NCBI RefSeq assembly: GCF_019459225.1
Contig: NZ_JAIAZY010000004.1
Coordinates: 62,001 to 126,000, forward strand
Reading direction: 5' to 3'
Origin: Bacillus sp. IITD106
GTDB taxonomy: Bacteria > Bacillota > Bacilli > Bacillales > Bacillaceae_C
Length of the DNA: 64,000 nucleotides
Shown here: positions 37,390 through 45,823 of the stretch, in pieces
Layout of the letters: every line of letters starts with the position of its first letter
Numbering within the stretch: the stretch's first letter is position 1
Notes under the pieces: generated by a model
Seen by the model: only the letters and a program-made list of their open reading frames with translations
Told to the model about the DNA's origin: nothing
Database searches by the model: none
Made by a program: the position numbers and the translations under genes

Positions 37390-37404
37390 TGTATCACTCC
37401 TTTA

Positions 37405-38136
37405 TTAAGGTAATTTTTGCGCAGCTGCTTTATCCAATACGACAACAAGATTCGGATGAAGCTGTAAAACGGATGCCGGAACATCCTTCGTTACAGGACC
37501 TGTTAAGGCTTGAACAATAATATCGGCTTTACTTTCTCCTTTTGCGAGCAACACAATTTTCTTGGCCATCATAATCGATTTAATTCCCATCGTAACGCCC
37601 TGCTTCGGAACTTTATCTAATGAACCAAACACAGATATTTTCGACTCTCTTGTATGTAAATTGATATCCACCACATGAGTATTCGTCTCAAATGCTGTTC
37701 CAGGTTCATTAAAACCGATATGTCCATTCAACCCAATCCCGAGGTATTGAAGGTCAATCCCACCACATGCCTCAATCCTTTGATCAAACTGAGTACACCT
37801 TAGTTGTAAATTCTCATGTTCAGAAAGATCATTCAAAAAATTGATTTGATCTTTTCCTAATTGAAGTGGTTTGAAAAACTGTTCTTCCATTCGAAAATAA
37901 CAGCTTGCTGGATCTTTACTAGAAACTCCAACATACTCATCTAAGTTAAAGGTTGAGAACTTTGTTTTATCCATTTCTCCGTCTATTATTTTTTTTACTA
38001 GGCTTTTATGGAAGCCAACTGTCGTGTTTCCAGTAGCAAAACCAATCGTTGAATCAGGTTTCTTTTTTAATTGGTTAAAGGCGATGTCCGCAGCTGTATC
38101 GTCAAATTCATTTTCTTCGAGTATAAGAACTTCCAT
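37405..38136 (-). CDS. nagB: Glucosamine-6-phosphate deaminase (NagB-like)
   Basis: The 243-residue protein has IGFATGNTTVGFHKSL, TFNLDEYVGV with the catalytic Asp, LGIGLNGHIGFNEPG with the catalytic His region, and VTMGIKSIMMAKKIVLLAKG. It converts glucosamine-6-phosphate to fructose-6-phosphate and ammonia. It lies between the ROK kinase and the first Gfo/Idh, with 15-base gaps on both sides, which makes glucosamine kinase/GlcN-6-P metabolism the likely core of this operon. A true nagA (GlcNAc-6-P deacetylase) is not visible in the window. Confidence 0.9.
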   Translation of the reverse strand: MEVLILEENEFDDTAADIAFNQLKKKPDSTIGFATGNTTVGFHKSLVKKIIDGEMDKTKFSTFNLDEYVGVSSKDPASCYFRMEEQFFKPLQLGKDQINFLNDLSEHENLQLRCTQFDQRIEACGGIDLQYLGIGLNGHIGFNEPGTAFETNTHVVDINLHTRESKISVFGSLDKVPKQGVTMGIKSIMMAKKIVLLAKGESKADIIVQALTGPVTKDVPASVLQLHPNLVVVLDKAAAQKLP

Positions 38137-38151
38137 CTTTCTCCGCCTTTC

Positions 38152-39096
38152 TTATATTCGTTCTTGTTTTAACCAAGCAATACTTGCCGCCCCTAGCAAT
38201 CCGACATCATTATGATTCAAAGCTGTGAGCGTAATGCTTTTCAAGCTGTTCCGAGCTACTGGCAGGGCGTGGCCATTTACGTACAATCGAATGTTTTCAA
38301 TTAAGGAATTGTTATTAAACATTCCTCCGCCAAAGACTAAATGCTCCGGATTAAATAGATTGACGATATTGGTCATCCCAATTCCTAACCCATCGACAGC
38401 CTGTTCAGCAATAATCGTTGCCAAAGGGTCTCCATTTTCGGCTGCCTGAAAAATGGTACCTGAATGTAATTGACCTTCTTGACTAAAAGTGGCTAAAATG
38501 GAATCAGGGTACATCTCCAACCCAATCAAAGTCTGCTTAATCATCCCGCCTCCCGAGCAAATTGTTTCTAAATAACCATCTCCAAATCCTTCATTGCTCC
38601 GCCCAATGTACATATGCCCTACTTCGCCTGCATAATTGGCAATCCCTCTAATCAACTCGGATTTTTCTACGATTCCCATACCAATTCCGGTACCTACATT
38701 GACATAAATGAAGTTTGTTGTTTGCCTGCCTATCCCCCACTTCATCTCAGCTAATGTAGCGGCATTGACATCATTATCCAAATAGACGGGGATATTCGTC
38801 CTTTCGGATAGTAGTTTCGCAAGAGGAACTGGTCTAGATATTGGGATATTGATGGCACTTTCCCAAATCCCTTTGTCAGAATTGACGTGGCCAACTAAAC
38901 CAATTCCGATTGCTATTAAACCTTCAGCACTTTGAATAAAATCATTAATCGATTCGAGGATGGCAGTAATCGCTTTTTCCTGAGACTCAATATTCATCCG
39001 ATATTTTTTACTATTAACGATTGTCCCATTTTCAGAAACTATCCCTATTTGTATATTCGTTCCACCTACGTCTACTCCGAGAACCGCTTTATTCAT
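38152..39096 (-). CDS. ROK family sugar kinase without the usual zinc site
   Basis: The 314-residue protein has the ATP-binding LGVDVGGTNIQIGIV at its start, the catalytic YLDNDVNAATLAE, the second nucleotide motif VNVGTGIGMGIV and an EVGHMY histidine. The C-x-C-G-x2-G-C zinc motif of most ROK kinases is replaced by RSNEGFGDGYLE. It should phosphorylate a hexose or hexosamine at O6; glucosamine or GlcNAc is likely with nagB next to it. A terminator lies in front of it (39113-39165), so it may be transcribed partly by read-through. Confidence 0.85.
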   Translation of the reverse strand: MNKAVLGVDVGGTNIQIGIVSENGTIVNSKKYRMNIESQEKAITAILESINDFIQSAEGLIAIGIGLVGHVNSDKGIWESAINIPISRPVPLAKLLSERTNIPVYLDNDVNAATLAEMKWGIGRQTTNFIYVNVGTGIGMGIVEKSELIRGIANYAGEVGHMYIGRSNEGFGDGYLETICSGGGMIKQTLIGLEMYPDSILATFSQEGQLHSGTIFQAAENGDPLATIIAEQAVDGLGIGMTNIVNLFNPEHLVFGGGMFNNNSLIENIRLYVNGHALPVARNSLKSITLTALNHNDVGLLGAASIAWLKQERI

Positions 39097-39112
39097 ATAA
39101 AACCGTACCTTT

Positions 39113-39165
39113 CCCTTTTAAAAAAATCGCCCCAAAATTATGTTTCAATAATTTCAGGGCTTTCT
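39113..39165 (-). terminator. Terminator inside the ROK-regulated operon
   Basis: On the minus strand GCCCTGAAATTAT and ATAATTTTGGGGC pair, then GATTTTTTT follows. It lies just after the second Gfo/Idh gene and 20 bases before the ROK kinase start, so expression of the kinase-nagB part is either by read-through or by its own promoter. Confidence 0.75.
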
Positions 39166-39183
39166 TTAGTCTTGGATGATGTT

Positions 39184-40308
39184 TTATAAAGTTACAGAAG
39201 TGGATGTCGCCAAAATATCAAGTTCTTCAGCTGAAACCTCTTCCCCGCGTTTATCAGAAAGATAGATTCCATCACTAATCAACATTGTTTGCAAAGCAAT
39301 TTCCGCAGTTGGCAATAACTCCACCCTACCTTGAAGTGCAGCAATCCAATGATGCTGGGATGAATCGTAAGCGTCCTCATTTTCTCTTAAATAATGCCAG
39401 CGGATATCCATTAAATCCAAATTAACCGTGCTATCCATATCCATATCACAAATAGTAGAATGGAAGCTAAATTGATTATGAGGTCCTTCCCCAAATACAG
39501 GTAAGCGGATTCCTCCCTTTGAACCTAAAATACTAGGACCTTCAAAACTGCCTAAATGAACAGACCAAGATTCGATGATATCAAGCGTTAAATTGTTTTC
39601 AAATTTAACGAAACCTAACGCCAGCTCTTCGACATCAAAGCCGCTCTCCTCACGTCTTTTTGGATCCATGTCCATCTCTTGGTACACTTTTCCGGAAATG
39701 CGAGTTGGAGTCGGTAAATCTAGCAAGTAAAGCATTTGCGCAATATGATAGACTCCCATATCAATAAGTGCGCCGCCGGTAGCGGTTTCTTTTTTCGTGA
39801 AAAATTTCGTACCATAGCCGTCAACAAACGGACGATTTCTTCTCCTAAAGCCCGTTGAGCGAGCATGGTAGATATTCCCTAGTTTTCCCCCATCAATCAA
39901 GGCTTTTGCTGCCTTTGTTTCTTTGCGATAAAGGGTTCCTAACTGAATATGAAGCATTTTTCCAGTTTCTTTTGCTGCTTCGACCATTCTTTTCCCATCA
40001 AAATATGTGCCGGCAATTGGCTTTTCACAATATACATGCTTTCCAGCTTCTAATGCAGCGATCGTCATCGGCGCGTGAAAATTATTATGTAAGCATACAT
40101 CCACCGCCTCAATATCATCTCTGCTTAAAAGCTCACGATAATCAGTGTACACACTTGGAATATTGTATTGTTCAGCCACTCTACGCGCTTCTTGTTCATT
40201 TACGTCACATACCGCTACAATTTCCGCACCTGGGATGCTTGCATAGTTACTTAAGTGGGATTTTCCAATTTGTCCTACACCAATAACTCCTATTCGTATC
40301 TTTCTCAT
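39184..40308 (-). CDS. Gfo/Idh/MocA oxidoreductase, copy 2
   Basis: The 374-residue protein has the Rossmann motif RIGVIGVGQIGKSHLSNY, the EKP Lys in VYCEKPIAGTYFDGK and a C-terminal domain with GGALIDMGVYHIAQMLYLL (Asp, His). It is only distantly like copy 1 at 36.3 kb, so they probably act on different positions or substrates. It lies 32 bases downstream of the TIM-barrel isomerase gene. The ATG at 40308 is better placed from GGAGGG than the one at 40311. Confidence 0.87.
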   Translation of the reverse strand: MRKIRIGVIGVGQIGKSHLSNYASIPGAEIVAVCDVNEQEARRVAEQYNIPSVYTDYRELLSRDDIEAVDVCLHNNFHAPMTIAALEAGKHVYCEKPIAGTYFDGKRMVEAAKETGKMLHIQLGTLYRKETKAAKALIDGGKLGNIYHARSTGFRRRNRPFVDGYGTKFFTKKETATGGALIDMGVYHIAQMLYLLDLPTPTRISGKVYQEMDMDPKRREESGFDVEELALGFVKFENNLTLDIIESWSVHLGSFEGPSILGSKGGIRLPVFGEGPHNQFSFHSTICDMDMDSTVNLDLMDIRWHYLRENEDAYDSSQHHWIAALQGRVELLPTAEIALQTMLISDGIYLSDKRGEEVSAEELDILATSTSVTL

Positions 40309-40340
40309 CATATCCCTCCAATTCTATTCATCCATCAATC

Positions 40341-41147
40341 TTATAGAGTTGCTAAAAGACGTTTTACCGTTCCTAATATCCATTCAATCTCAACATATTG
40401 ATTTTTATCAGCATTATATTCAATTCCCCAATACCCATCGAAGCCATTTTCTTGCAGCATACGAATTTTATCTTGAGCATTTTCCGCTACGGCCGTTCTT
40501 GCATCAAAATGCGTGTGACATACCCATGGCGCTACCATTTCATCGCCATTTTCTGCCTCTTCTTTCCATCTGCCAATATGGAGAAGGATTCCAAAGTTCG
40601 GATGATCAACCGCTTCAGCGATTTTTTTCATTTGGACAGGGCTCAAGGAAGGTCCAATATGATTTTCAGGTCCAACTGTATAGCCGTTTTGCGCGCCACG
40701 CTCACAATATTCTCTATAGCGTTTTACGATATATTCAAATTGCTCATCTGTCATATTCATGTCAAAAGCAGGATCATTGCCAAATACACCGCCTGTATCG
40801 ATACGCACCGTTTTGGCACCGAGAATTTCCGCAGCTTTTAGGTGACCTAAAGCATTTTGATATAGTTGTTCACGCTTATCTGGGTCGGCGTCCCAAATAT
40901 GAGCACCATCAATCGCATAGTTGATTAATGTGAGGCCTTTTTCGTCCATAGCTTCACGTACTTTTTTCAAAAATTCCTCATCCGGCACTCTTGAAAAATC
41001 CGGTTCACCAATCGTAAATTGCCCGTTCCAAATATCCACTGTGTCTAATCCATAACGATATTTCACCGACTCCAAATACCCGAAAATATCCATTTTCCCC
41101 TCTAGAAACGTGTTGAAGAAAGAATAACCACCAATTGAAATCTTCAC
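40341..41147 (-). CDS. Sugar phosphate isomerase/epimerase (xylose-isomerase-like TIM barrel)
   Basis: The 268-residue protein is an AP-endonuclease-2/xylose-isomerase-like TIM barrel. Metal-ligand candidates are the Glu and His in GPENHIGP (about 155-162), the His in LLHIGRWKEE (about 190), CHTHFDAR (about 208) and the Glu in GIEYNADKN (about 240). Relatives are ketose epimerases, inosose dehydratases and 3-keto-glycoside eliminases. Being first in an operon with two Gfo/Idh enzymes supports one of the latter two. No signal peptide is present. Confidence 0.83.
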   Translation of the reverse strand: MKISIGGYSFFNTFLEGKMDIFGYLESVKYRYGLDTVDIWNGQFTIGEPDFSRVPDEEFLKKVREAMDEKGLTLINYAIDGAHIWDADPDKREQLYQNALGHLKAAEILGAKTVRIDTGGVFGNDPAFDMNMTDEQFEYIVKRYREYCERGAQNGYTVGPENHIGPSLSPVQMKKIAEAVDHPNFGILLHIGRWKEEAENGDEMVAPWVCHTHFDARTAVAENAQDKIRMLQENGFDGYWGIEYNADKNQYVEIEWILGTVKRLLATL

Positions 41148-41177
41148 TTGTAAAAACCTCCCTGGACTTTGCTTGAA

Positions 41178-41238
41178 TTAATTATTCCAGTGGATGAAAT
41201 AATTAACCATATTATATCATTATGGTCGAATTAATCAA
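41178..41238 (-). promoter_or_regulatory. Promoter and candidate ROK-repressor operator
   Basis: TTGATT (41233-41238), a 16-base spacer and a perfect TATAAT (41211-41216) form a minus-strand promoter. Immediately downstream TTAATTATT (41178-41186) and AATAATTAA (41198-41206) are perfect inverted repeats 11 bases apart, like NagC/XylR-type operators. The repressor gene lies just upstream at 41268-42389. Confidence 0.65.
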
Positions 41239-41267
41239 TATATTTCGAGAATTGAAACGTTCTCTAA

Positions 41268-42389
41268 TCACTGGATTGTTTTCGTTCTAAACATTTGATG
41301 GAGACCAAGTGTTGCCGCTCCAATGGCGGGTCCATAGTCCTTCCAAAAAGAAACTTTAACAGTTGTTGGCTCTTTCGCTACTTCATATTGATGAATACGT
41401 GTAATCAAAAGGTTAGAAAGTTCCTCATTAGAAGCAACCCAACCACTAATGATTAATTGCTCAGGATTCATCAATTGAAGAACATTGCCACAATATTTAG
41501 CTATATTCTGTATTACTTTATCTAAATCATCCTTAAATGGCTCTTTCCCTTCTAAAGCAAGCTGAACATATTTATCGATGGCGGCTTCCGGTTCATCAGA
41601 CTTAAGATCTTTTGGATATTGCGTCTTCAATCTTTGGGCCAATTTGTCGATACCATATTCATAAAAGTCTCCTATTTTTCCAGCCTGATTTGTGGCCCCG
41701 CGATAAATTTGGTTATTAATGACAAAACCGGCTCCAATACCATAATCGACGAGGATGTAAACAATTGTTTCTTTTCCTTTTGCCGCACCACTGAATCGTT
41801 CGGCAAAGCTTGCAGCTTCAATATCATTTACTAGATGAATCGGGATATCGAACTTCTCAGTAAGCAATGGTTTTAACGGAAAATCTCTTATCTGTAAGTA
41901 TTTTGACCCCAACACTGTTTCTTCTTTTTCATCAAGTATTCCAGGAACGGAAATACCGGTCCACTTAATTAAGCTACGATCCACACCTTGTTTTTTAATG
42001 AATGATTCTATTGTCTTTGGGAGTTTCTCACGCAAGGACTTCTCCCCGATAAAACTATCAAGCTTATCCATTGAAATCACTTCTCCGCGCAAATTCAGCA
42101 GGACAAACCTTGAAGATGCTTTTGATAAATCAACGCCCACAACATAACCATTATTGGCGTTAATTTCAAGCATCGTCATTTTTCGCCCAACTCCCGAACC
42201 AGATGTACCCGTTTCGTGAATGATTCCTTCATTCATGATTTCCTCCACTAATACAGAGACCGTAGTTGGGCTTAGCTTAGTAAGTCTCGCTAACTCTACT
42301 CTTGAAATCGGACCATGTAAATAAATAAGATTTAATAAAAGGGATTTATTAATCTCCCTTAACATTTGTTGATTGCCCCTGATCTTCAT
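41268..42389 (-). CDS. ROK family transcriptional repressor (NagC/XylR type)
   Basis: The 373-residue protein has an N-terminal winged helix (about 5-65: SLLLNLIYLHGPISRVELARLTKLSPTTVSVLVEEI in pieces) and a ROK sugar-binding domain (GYVVGVDLSKAS, LVNDIEAASFAERF, VDYGIGAGFVI, LIISGWVASNEEL). The zinc Cys cluster usual for ROK proteins is missing (QAGKIGDFYEYG). It should sense an amino sugar or its phosphate and control the operon starting at 41147. The ATG at 42389 with GAAGGTG upstream is chosen. Confidence 0.88.
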   Translation of the reverse strand: MKIRGNQQMLREINKSLLLNLIYLHGPISRVELARLTKLSPTTVSVLVEEIMNEGIIHETGTSGSGVGRKMTMLEINANNGYVVGVDLSKASSRFVLLNLRGEVISMDKLDSFIGEKSLREKLPKTIESFIKKQGVDRSLIKWTGISVPGILDEKEETVLGSKYLQIRDFPLKPLLTEKFDIPIHLVNDIEAASFAERFSGAAKGKETIVYILVDYGIGAGFVINNQIYRGATNQAGKIGDFYEYGIDKLAQRLKTQYPKDLKSDEPEAAIDKYVQLALEGKEPFKDDLDKVIQNIAKYCGNVLQLMNPEQLIISGWVASNEELSNLLITRIHQYEVAKEPTTVKVSFWKDYGPAIGAATLGLHQMFRTKTIQ

Positions 42390-42610
42390 CCTACACACCT
42401 TCTAAAATATTTTATGTAAAATTATTGTGGTTATGGAAGTTTGTACTCTTATTATACATGATACAAGGAAATATTAACTTCTTCGTTTGAGCGTATTGTA
42501 ACAACGGTAATCAGTTGGGGTTATTCGTGAATCAGAGTGGAATTCGCGATTAAAATTGGAATCCGATTGAGTGATTGTTGAAATTTTTTAGGAATTGATG
42601 AAAACTCGAT

Positions 42611-42637
42611 AAAAAAACAGACCCACTTGAGTCTGCG
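42611..42637 (-). terminator. Terminator of the AnmK-kinase operon
   Basis: CAGAC and GTCTG flank an 8-base loop, followed on the minus strand by TTTTTTT. The stem abuts the stop codon of the beta-lactamase-fold gene. Confidence 0.8.
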
Positions 42638-43681
42638 TTAAATCTGTGCCCGTATTAAGTTATGCAGCCTTGGTCTCAACCTTAAGATTCCCTGCTGATT
42701 TTTGGCATGTACTCGGTTTGTTAATAAAATGACGTGAAGCTGAATTTCTGGATCGAACCATATGCTAGTCCCGGTAAAACCGGTATGCCCGTATGATGAA
42801 TCAGAGAACAGGTCCCCGCAAGATAATTTTGGACTTTTCATTTGCCAGCCTAAGCCTCTTCCCTCTTCATCAAATGGGGTGAAATTCCTTTTAGAAAGTG
42901 CCAAAGCCGCTGGTGATATAATCTGCTTTCCTTTAAAGTTTCCACCATTTTCAATCATCTCGGCAAAATTGGCTAAATCTTTTAACGTTGAAAATAATCC
43001 GGCATGTCCACTTACTCCACCCATTGATTCGGCGTTTTCATCATGAACGATGCCATATTTGTAATCATTTCGTTTTTCACAGAATTCTGTTGCCGCAAAT
43101 CGTTCACGACCAAAAGGAAGATTAAACCCCGTTTCATTCATTTCTAATGGAGTTAGAATTTCTCTCGAAACATAGTCCGCAAACGGCTCATCTACCACTT
43201 TTTCAATTAATGACGCTAGTAAAATAAAACCTAAATCACTATAGACCACTTTTTGTCCGATTGGATTTCTAAGTTCCTCGGCACAGATTTTTTCAATGAT
43301 TTGTTCAGTGCTTAATCCGTCTTGGTAAAATGGTCGATGCGCAGGCAAACCTGAAGTATGCGTAAGTAAATGACGAATTCTCACCTCCTCTTTATCATTC
43401 ACAGCGAACGAAGGGAAAAAGTGGGCAATGGAGTCGTCTAGTCGTATTTCACCTTTATCAAATAATTGTAAGGATGCAGTCATCGTTGTTACAATCTTAG
43501 TTAAAGAAGCAAGATCAAATACAGTGTCGAGCTGCATCGGTTCTTCGGTTGGCTCTAGAGTTCGATATCCGACTGCCTCTTCCAATACGTTTGTACCTTT
43601 ATAAGAAACAGATATTGCGGCACCTGGAATGTTTTCCAATTCAATTTCTTTTTGTAGAAAATCGATGACTTTTTCTTTCAT
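42638..43681 (-). CDS. Serine hydrolase of the beta-lactamase/PBP4* fold
   Basis: The 347-residue protein has the S-x-x-K motif FDLASLTKIV (Ser59, Lys62), a Y-S-D motif (VVYSDLGFILL) replacing the usual Y-x-N, and GVSGHAGLFST followed by GHTGFTGTSIWFDPE near the C-terminus (H-T-G). There is no signal peptide, so it should act in the cytosol on an ester or peptide. A similar gene sits in the B. subtilis namZ-murQ cluster. It ends the operon BadF kinase-AnmK-GNAT-hydrolase and may trim peptide or ester groups from wall fragments. Confidence 0.83.
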   Translation of the reverse strand: MKEKVIDFLQKEIELENIPGAAISVSYKGTNVLEEAVGYRTLEPTEEPMQLDTVFDLASLTKIVTTMTASLQLFDKGEIRLDDSIAHFFPSFAVNDKEEVRIRHLLTHTSGLPAHRPFYQDGLSTEQIIEKICAEELRNPIGQKVVYSDLGFILLASLIEKVVDEPFADYVSREILTPLEMNETGFNLPFGRERFAATEFCEKRNDYKYGIVHDENAESMGGVSGHAGLFSTLKDLANFAEMIENGGNFKGKQIISPAALALSKRNFTPFDEEGRGLGWQMKSPKLSCGDLFSDSSYGHTGFTGTSIWFDPEIQLHVILLTNRVHAKNQQGILRLRPRLHNLIRAQI

Positions 43682-43693
43682 GAATACCATCCC

Positions 43694-44647
43694 CTATAGT
43701 TTTTTGCGATATTTCCGATATTCTTTCCATATTTCGTATCCCATTTTTCCATAAAAATCTACGATAGCTGTCCAATCAATGGCTATTCGATTTATACCTC
43801 GACTTCGCAATGTGGAAATACCCGCGTTCACTGCTGCTAATCCGTATCCTTTGCCGCGCTCATCTGGATCAACACCTAAAGACCCGATCCCACCTAAAGG
43901 TTCGGAAAATAAAGGTGCCCAGTACACATTGGAATAAATAACAGGGGACTGATCATCATTGATTCTACAGAATCCAATGACTTTTCCCGCCTTTTTTAAA
44001 AGAACGAATTCCCTTCCTGTGCCTCCTTTTTGAAAATATCGAATGGTCTCATACTCCCATCTTCCTGGAAATACTCGATTCATAAAGTCCAACAATCCTT
44101 CTTTATCTTCTATCGTCGCAACCTTGATATCAACACCTTCTAATTGGGGCATTTCCGATTTTATGGAAGGATCATAATTTGCCAGTAAATCATACTCATT
44201 GCCTATATATGTATAGCCTCTTCGTTCAAACCATTTGGCACTCTTTTCATACTCTGCCGGAATACTTGGGAAGTAATGTAAAGGATCGGAGCCAAGCAAA
44301 ATTTCCTTTGCTCCATCAGCTTTTAGCGCATTTTCAGCCTTTTCAAGCAGAAGTGAACCTATCCCTTTGTTACTCTCCTTTTCACTTACTACTAAAACTT
44401 GAATCCAGCCGTAATCAGTGGGCATTGGTACCGGAGTCGGATCTTGCCAGCGCTTACTAATGATGAAGCCGATTATATGATTTTCATTATCTAACGCCAT
44501 CCACGATCCGGGAAGGAACAAATTCTCATCCTCAAAAGTATTTTGGATAAATAACTCTTTCCGCATTGGAAACTCTGCGGAAAATTCATTATTCCATAAT
44601 TCTACTAATTCATTGATTCTATTTTTATTGAGTTCAATGATTCTCAT
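43694..44647 (-). CDS. Double-domain GNAT acetyltransferase, copy B
   Basis: The 317-residue protein has two GNAT folds. The first has SEKESNKGIGSLLLEKAENAL (about 90-110), the second GIGSLGVDPDERGKGYGLAAVNAGI (about 250-275). It matches copy A (27332-28285) in length and plan. Its stop-side gap to the hydrolase is 12 bases and its start overlaps anmK by four, so it is tightly coupled to anhydro-sugar recycling. Acetylation of an amino sugar is a reasonable guess. Confidence 0.8.
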   Translation of the reverse strand: MRIIELNKNRINELVELWNNEFSAEFPMRKELFIQNTFEDENLFLPGSWMALDNENHIIGFIISKRWQDPTPVPMPTDYGWIQVLVVSEKESNKGIGSLLLEKAENALKADGAKEILLGSDPLHYFPSIPAEYEKSAKWFERRGYTYIGNEYDLLANYDPSIKSEMPQLEGVDIKVATIEDKEGLLDFMNRVFPGRWEYETIRYFQKGGTGREFVLLKKAGKVIGFCRINDDQSPVIYSNVYWAPLFSEPLGGIGSLGVDPDERGKGYGLAAVNAGISTLRSRGINRIAIDWTAIVDFYGKMGYEIWKEYRKYRKKL

Positions 44648-45819
44648 AAATAACCTCCAATTAAATTTCTACCGTTAGGCGGAAGGGTGATGGAACCAAG
44701 TATAACTGCATTTTTAGCTCCTGTTGCCCTTGGAACATTTGATGACTTTCCGTTCATTGTTTCATTACCTAGGATTGCGAATGCAATCGCTTCCTTTGCT
44801 TCCGATGAAAAGCCGATATCTTCTTGAGTCAATACCGAAAGATTTGGTAATAGTTCCTTAATCATCTGTAATAATGATTGGTTATATCCGCCGCCTCCCC
44901 CGACGATCATTTCATCAAGGTCAGTAGTCGGAAAAACAAATCGCTTATATGAATCCGCAATAGAGAGTGCGGTAAAATATGTAGCCGTTGCAATCAGATC
45001 ATCAGCAGGTAGATGTCCGTAAACTTCAAGAATTTGCTTTGTAAATTGCGAACCAAATAGTTCACGACCCGTCGATTTCGGCGGTGTCATTTTGAAAAAT
45101 TCCACATTCAACCACGATTGAGCAACTTCTTTATGTACACTTCCTTTAGAAGCCCATTTCCCATCTTGATCAAAAGGTTCGCCCTTCAGTATTTTACAAA
45201 GTTCATCGATCACCATATTCCCTGGCCCCGTATCAAAAGCGACAATATCATCCAATGTTGCTTGTTTCGGGATAACGGTTACATTTCCAATCCCGCCGAT
45301 ATTTTGCAGCGCTCGTCCCTTTGAATCGCTGCGGTATAATAGATAGTCTGCATAAGGAACAAGTGGTGCCCCTTCTCCACCAGCAGCCATGTCCATCGAT
45401 CTAAAATTAGAAATGACTTTTGTGCCAGTTTGATAGGCAATGACAGCAGGTTCACCTATTTGCAATGTCGATTTCGCAAGACCTCCATCTTCCTTAGGGA
45501 TATGATAAATCGTCTGTCCGTGTGAAGCGATGAAGTCTAAAGCGCTAAGCGGCACATTTGCTTTTTTGCATACCACTTTTACAGCATCTGCAAATAAATA
45601 GCCTAATTTAAAATTTAGGCTGCATACTAAAGCTGAATTTGAATCTTTTACATCCATGCATTGTAATATTTCTTCCGCTATATCCGATGTAAAGGGCAAT
45701 GTAATGTATTCTATTAATTCAACTTCCGTATTAACGCCGAATCCTCTTAATCTCACAAGTGCTGCATCAATTCCATCAACAGATGTGCCTGACATTAAAC
45801 CGACCGCGAGCTTTTCCAT
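44644..45819 (-). CDS. anmK: Anhydro-N-acetylmuramic acid kinase
   Basis: The 391-residue protein begins AVGLMSGTSVDGIDAALVRL, the AnmK ATP-site signature, followed by ASHGQTIYHIP, the catalytic-region GPGNMVIDELC and VGGGGGYNQSLLQMI. AnmK hydrolyses the 1,6-anhydro ring of anhMurNAc and phosphorylates it to MurNAc-6-phosphate, the substrate of MurQ at 33.9 kb. The enzyme is best known from Gram-negative wall recycling, where lytic transglycosylases make anhydro sugars; B. subtilis lacks it as far as I recall. GAGGG precedes the ATG. It lies four bases after the BadF kinase. Confidence 0.94.
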   Translation of the reverse strand: MEKLAVGLMSGTSVDGIDAALVRLRGFGVNTEVELIEYITLPFTSDIAEEILQCMDVKDSNSALVCSLNFKLGYLFADAVKVVCKKANVPLSALDFIASHGQTIYHIPKEDGGLAKSTLQIGEPAVIAYQTGTKVISNFRSMDMAAGGEGAPLVPYADYLLYRSDSKGRALQNIGGIGNVTVIPKQATLDDIVAFDTGPGNMVIDELCKILKGEPFDQDGKWASKGSVHKEVAQSWLNVEFFKMTPPKSTGRELFGSQFTKQILEVYGHLPADDLIATATYFTALSIADSYKRFVFPTTDLDEMIVGGGGGYNQSLLQMIKELLPNLSVLTQEDIGFSSEAKEAIAFAILGNETMNGKSSNVPRATGAKNAVILGSITLPPNGRNLIGGYL

Positions 45820-45823
45820 ACCA

